Of a stretch of 64,000 nt of DNA, positions 62,202-64,000 are shown piece after piece (within the stretch, counting starts at the first letter, position 1; each line of letters begins with the position of its first letter). A program made the translations under genes and the position numbers. Origin of the DNA: Magnetococcales bacterium (lineage in GTDB: Bacteria; Pseudomonadota; Magnetococcia; Magnetococcales; UBA8363); NCBI GenBank assembly GCA_002753515.1, contig PEAK01000008.1, positions 1 through 64,000 of the forward strand. The letters are read 5' to 3'. Under the pieces are notes generated by a model that was given only the letters and a program-made list of their open reading frames with translations, was not told the origin of the DNA and did not search any database.

Positions 62202-63419
62202 TTAGACCACAGCAATACGGGCGAATTTGCGTTTGCCCGCTCGTATGAGGTAACTCTGACCCGATTTGAGCATCGTTTTGTTGTCGTTTGTTTTCTGGTT
62301 ATCGACGCTGACGGCGTTTTGTTGGATCAGGCGCATACCTTCACCATTGGAAGCGACCAACCCTGCGAGACGCATGGCCGTAGCCAATCCCAGTTGACCA
62401 CCTTCGCTCGCCAGGGTGACGGAAGCGATATCTTCCGGTATTTCCCCGTGTTTAAAGACCGACTCGAAGGATTCACGCGCTTTGCGGGCTGCGGCTTCGT
62501 CATGAAAGCGTGCGGTTAATTCCATGGCCAATTGTTTCTTGACCTCCATGGGGTGTTGCCGACCTTCCGCCACATCGTGTTTGGCGGTCTGGATCTCTGC
62601 CAGGGATTGGGCCGACAACAATTCAAAATAACGCCACATGAGGGTATCGGAGAGTGACATCACCTTGCCGAAAATTTCCCCCGGGGGGTCGAGTATGGCA
62701 ATGGTGTTGTTCAAGGATTTGGACATTTTATGGACTCCGTCCAATCCTTCCAGGATGGGCATGGTGAGGATGCATTGCGGCTCCTGGCCATACTCCCGTT
62801 GCAGCTCCCGTCCCATCAGCAGGTTGAATGTTTGATCGGTTCCACCCAGTTCCACATCCGCTTTGAGGGCCACCGAATCGTAGCCTTGCACCAAAGGATA
62901 GAGAAATTCATGGATGGCAATGGGTTTGTTGTCGCGATAACGTTTGGCGAAGTCATCGCGTTCCAGCATCCTGGCGACGGTTTGGCGCGAAGCCAGTTGG
63001 ATCATTTCGGCAGCACTGAAAGAGTTCATCCAGGTACTGTTGAAAACAACGCGTGTGGCTTGGGGATCCAGTATGCGAAAGGCCTGGGTTTTGTAAGTCT
63101 CGGCGTTAACGGCGATTTGTTGTGGCGTTAACGGTTTACGGGTTTCACTTTTACCGGTGGGGTCGCCGATCAGGCCGGTGAAATCACCGATCAGGAACAG
63201 GATTTCATGACCCAATTGTTGAAACTGGCGCATTTTTTGGATCAGCACGGTATGTCCCAGATGCAGGTCCGGGGCGGTGGGATCGAACCCGGCCTTGATG
63301 CGTAATGGTTGGCCGGTTTTTAATGAGCGGTTGAGTTTTTCTTCGAGGGCTTGTTCCTGAATGATGGAGACAGCGCCACGACGGATCAGATCCATTTGTT
63401 CAGCGACCGGTTTAAACAT
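62202..63419 (-). CDS. tyrS: Tyrosyl-tRNA synthetase
   Basis: 405 residues from ATG 63419, with AAGGG before it (track adds five residues). Class I synthetase: [19 protein letters not shown] (HIGH-like), [20 protein letters not shown], and KMSKS in [10 protein letters not shown]. The C-terminal S4 domain ([26 protein letters not shown]) binds the anticodon arm. It is divergent from anmK, with a 73-base gap. Confidence 0.96.
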   Translation of the reverse strand: MFKPVAEQMDLIRRGAVSIIQEQALEEKLNRSLKTGQPLRIKAGFDPTAPDLHLGHTVLIQKMRQFQQLGHEILFLIGDFTGLIGDPTGKSETRKPLTPQQIAVNAETYKTQAFRILDPQATRVVFNSTWMNSFSAAEMIQLASRQTVARMLERDDFAKRYRDNKPIAIHEFLYPLVQGYDSVALKADVELGGTDQTFNLLMGRELQREYGQEPQCILTMPILEGLDGVHKMSKSLNNTIAILDPPGEIFGKVMSLSDTLMWRYFELLSAQSLAEIQTAKHDVAEGRQHPMEVKKQLAMELTARFHDEAAARKARESFESVFKHGEIPEDIASVTLASEGGQLGLATAMRLAGLVASNGEGMRLIQQNAVSVDNQKTNDNKTMLKSGQSYLIRAGKRKFARIAVV

Positions 63420-63492
63420 GATGCCCTTGACCATAATCGTTACGGGTTGACCAGAGAAGCGCTCACCTTAACACAAACAAAGGCTTTAAAAC

Positions 63493-64000
63493 ATGGGGAC
63501 AATCTTTCGGGCGGTGGGACTGATATCGGGTACCTCGGCGGATGGTGTGGATGCGGTGTTGCTGGATACCGATGGTGAGACGGTACCCCGGGTGATCGCC
63601 CGTGTGGCCAATCCCTATCCCGACGCGTTGCGCCGTCGGGTCATGGCGCTGTACGAACCGGGGGACAATGAGTTGGATCGCATGGGGGCGTTGGATCGCG
63701 ACCTGGGTGACTTTTTTGCGGAAGCGGCCATTGCGGTGTGTCGGGCGGCGGGGTGTGAGCCCTCCGCAATCGATGTGGTGGGGAGTCATGGGCAAACCGT
63801 GCGCCACCGCCCCCCTGGTTTTTCGACGCAAATCGCCAGCCCATTCGTGATCAGCCACCGTTTGCGTGTGCTGACGGTGGCCGATTTCCGCATGGCGGAT
63901 ATGGTGCGGGGCGGGGAGGGGGCCCCCCTGGTGCCGTTGTATCACCGGGTATTGTTTGGCGGTGATGAGGCGGTGGCGGTCATCAATCTGGGGGGCATTG
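63493..64000 (+). CDS. anmK: Anhydro-N-acetylmuramic acid kinase, 5' part only
   Basis: Runs off the window, so only about 169 residues are seen, and it is not in the ORF track. It starts at ATG 63493. Signatures match AnmK: VGLISGTSADGVDAVLLDTDG at the start, then VVGSHGQTVRHRPP, TVADFRMADMVRGGEGAPLVP and AVINLGGI. It phosphorylates anhydroMurNAc from peptidoglycan recycling, which fits the lytic transglycosylase upstream at 43 kb. Divergent from tyrS. Confidence 0.93.
   Translation, partial: MGTIFRAVGLISGTSADGVDAVLLDTDGETVPRVIARVANPYPDALRRRVMALYEPGDNELDRMGALDRDLGDFFAEAAIAVCRAAGCEPSAIDVVGSHGQTVRHRPPGFSTQIASPFVISHRLRVLTVADFRMADMVRGGEGAPLVPLYHRVLFGGDEAVAVINLGGI

Overview
This 64 kb window is ordinary, densely coded chromosome from a Gram-negative, flagellated, chemotactic proteobacterium of medium GC. 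Lineage clues are a GapR/DUF2312 nucleoid protein, a plant-type GshA glutamate-cysteine ligase, a C5-pathway HemL, a ubiE-ubiJ-ubiB block with a divergent large UbiD, two unusual chemoreceptors (one ending in hemerythrin) and a PodJ-like N-terminal domain. Together they suggest a deep-branching alphaproteobacterium-like organism, possibly Magnetococcia. This is inference from gene content. No magnetosome gene, rRNA, tRNA, CRISPR array, insertion sequence or phage was recognised.

Layout. 0-8.4 kb: a degenerate response regulator, a repeated operator-like motif, a PodJ-like small protein, a nucleotidyltransferase-sugar kinase fusion, Nif3, UvrD/PcrA and a CLC channel. 8.4-13.3 kb: a small orphan, an SDR enzyme, a SapC-like protein, two parvulin isomerases and another orphan. 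13.4-15.6 kb: a translationally coupled AlbA_2 (Schlafen-like) ATPase plus ParA-like ATPase, the most island-like part of the window. 15.6-23.5 kb: ArsS-like radical SAM, MazG-like hydrolase, then fliI-fliH-fliG-fliF-fliE-flgC-flgB, all on the minus strand, with a sigma-54-like promoter before flgB. 23.5-30.4 kb: hemL, ankyrin protein plus phosphoesterase, a chemoreceptor with two CZB-like units, and a TPR-glycosyltransferase.

30.4-35.5 kb: ubiquinone genes. 35.6-39 kb: an RRM protein, two LysR paralogues and two orphan small genes. 39.1-41.8 kb: a radical SAM protein overlapping a TIGR04283-type glycosyltransferase. 41.8-45.2 kb: thioredoxin-fold protein, FtsY, lytic transglycosylase. 45.2-49 kb: a small protein coupled to a hemerythrin chemoreceptor, and YggS. 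49.3-55.1 kb: Bax1-type membrane protein, L,D-transpeptidase, AI-2E/PerM transporter, RsmB, PurH and GapR. 55.2-64 kb: a fatty-acyl-AMP ligase-SGNH-ACP fusion, a secreted nuclease, an SH3 protein, ArgB, GshA, TauE, TyrS and the start of AnmK.

The best candidates for something undescribed are the AlbA_2/ParA pair with its own promoter and overlapping palindrome, the FAAL-SGNH-ACP fusion, the radical SAM/glycosyltransferase pair, and the pseudo-receiver next to a duplicated 16-bp operator-like motif. All functions are read from motifs by eye; no database search was run.
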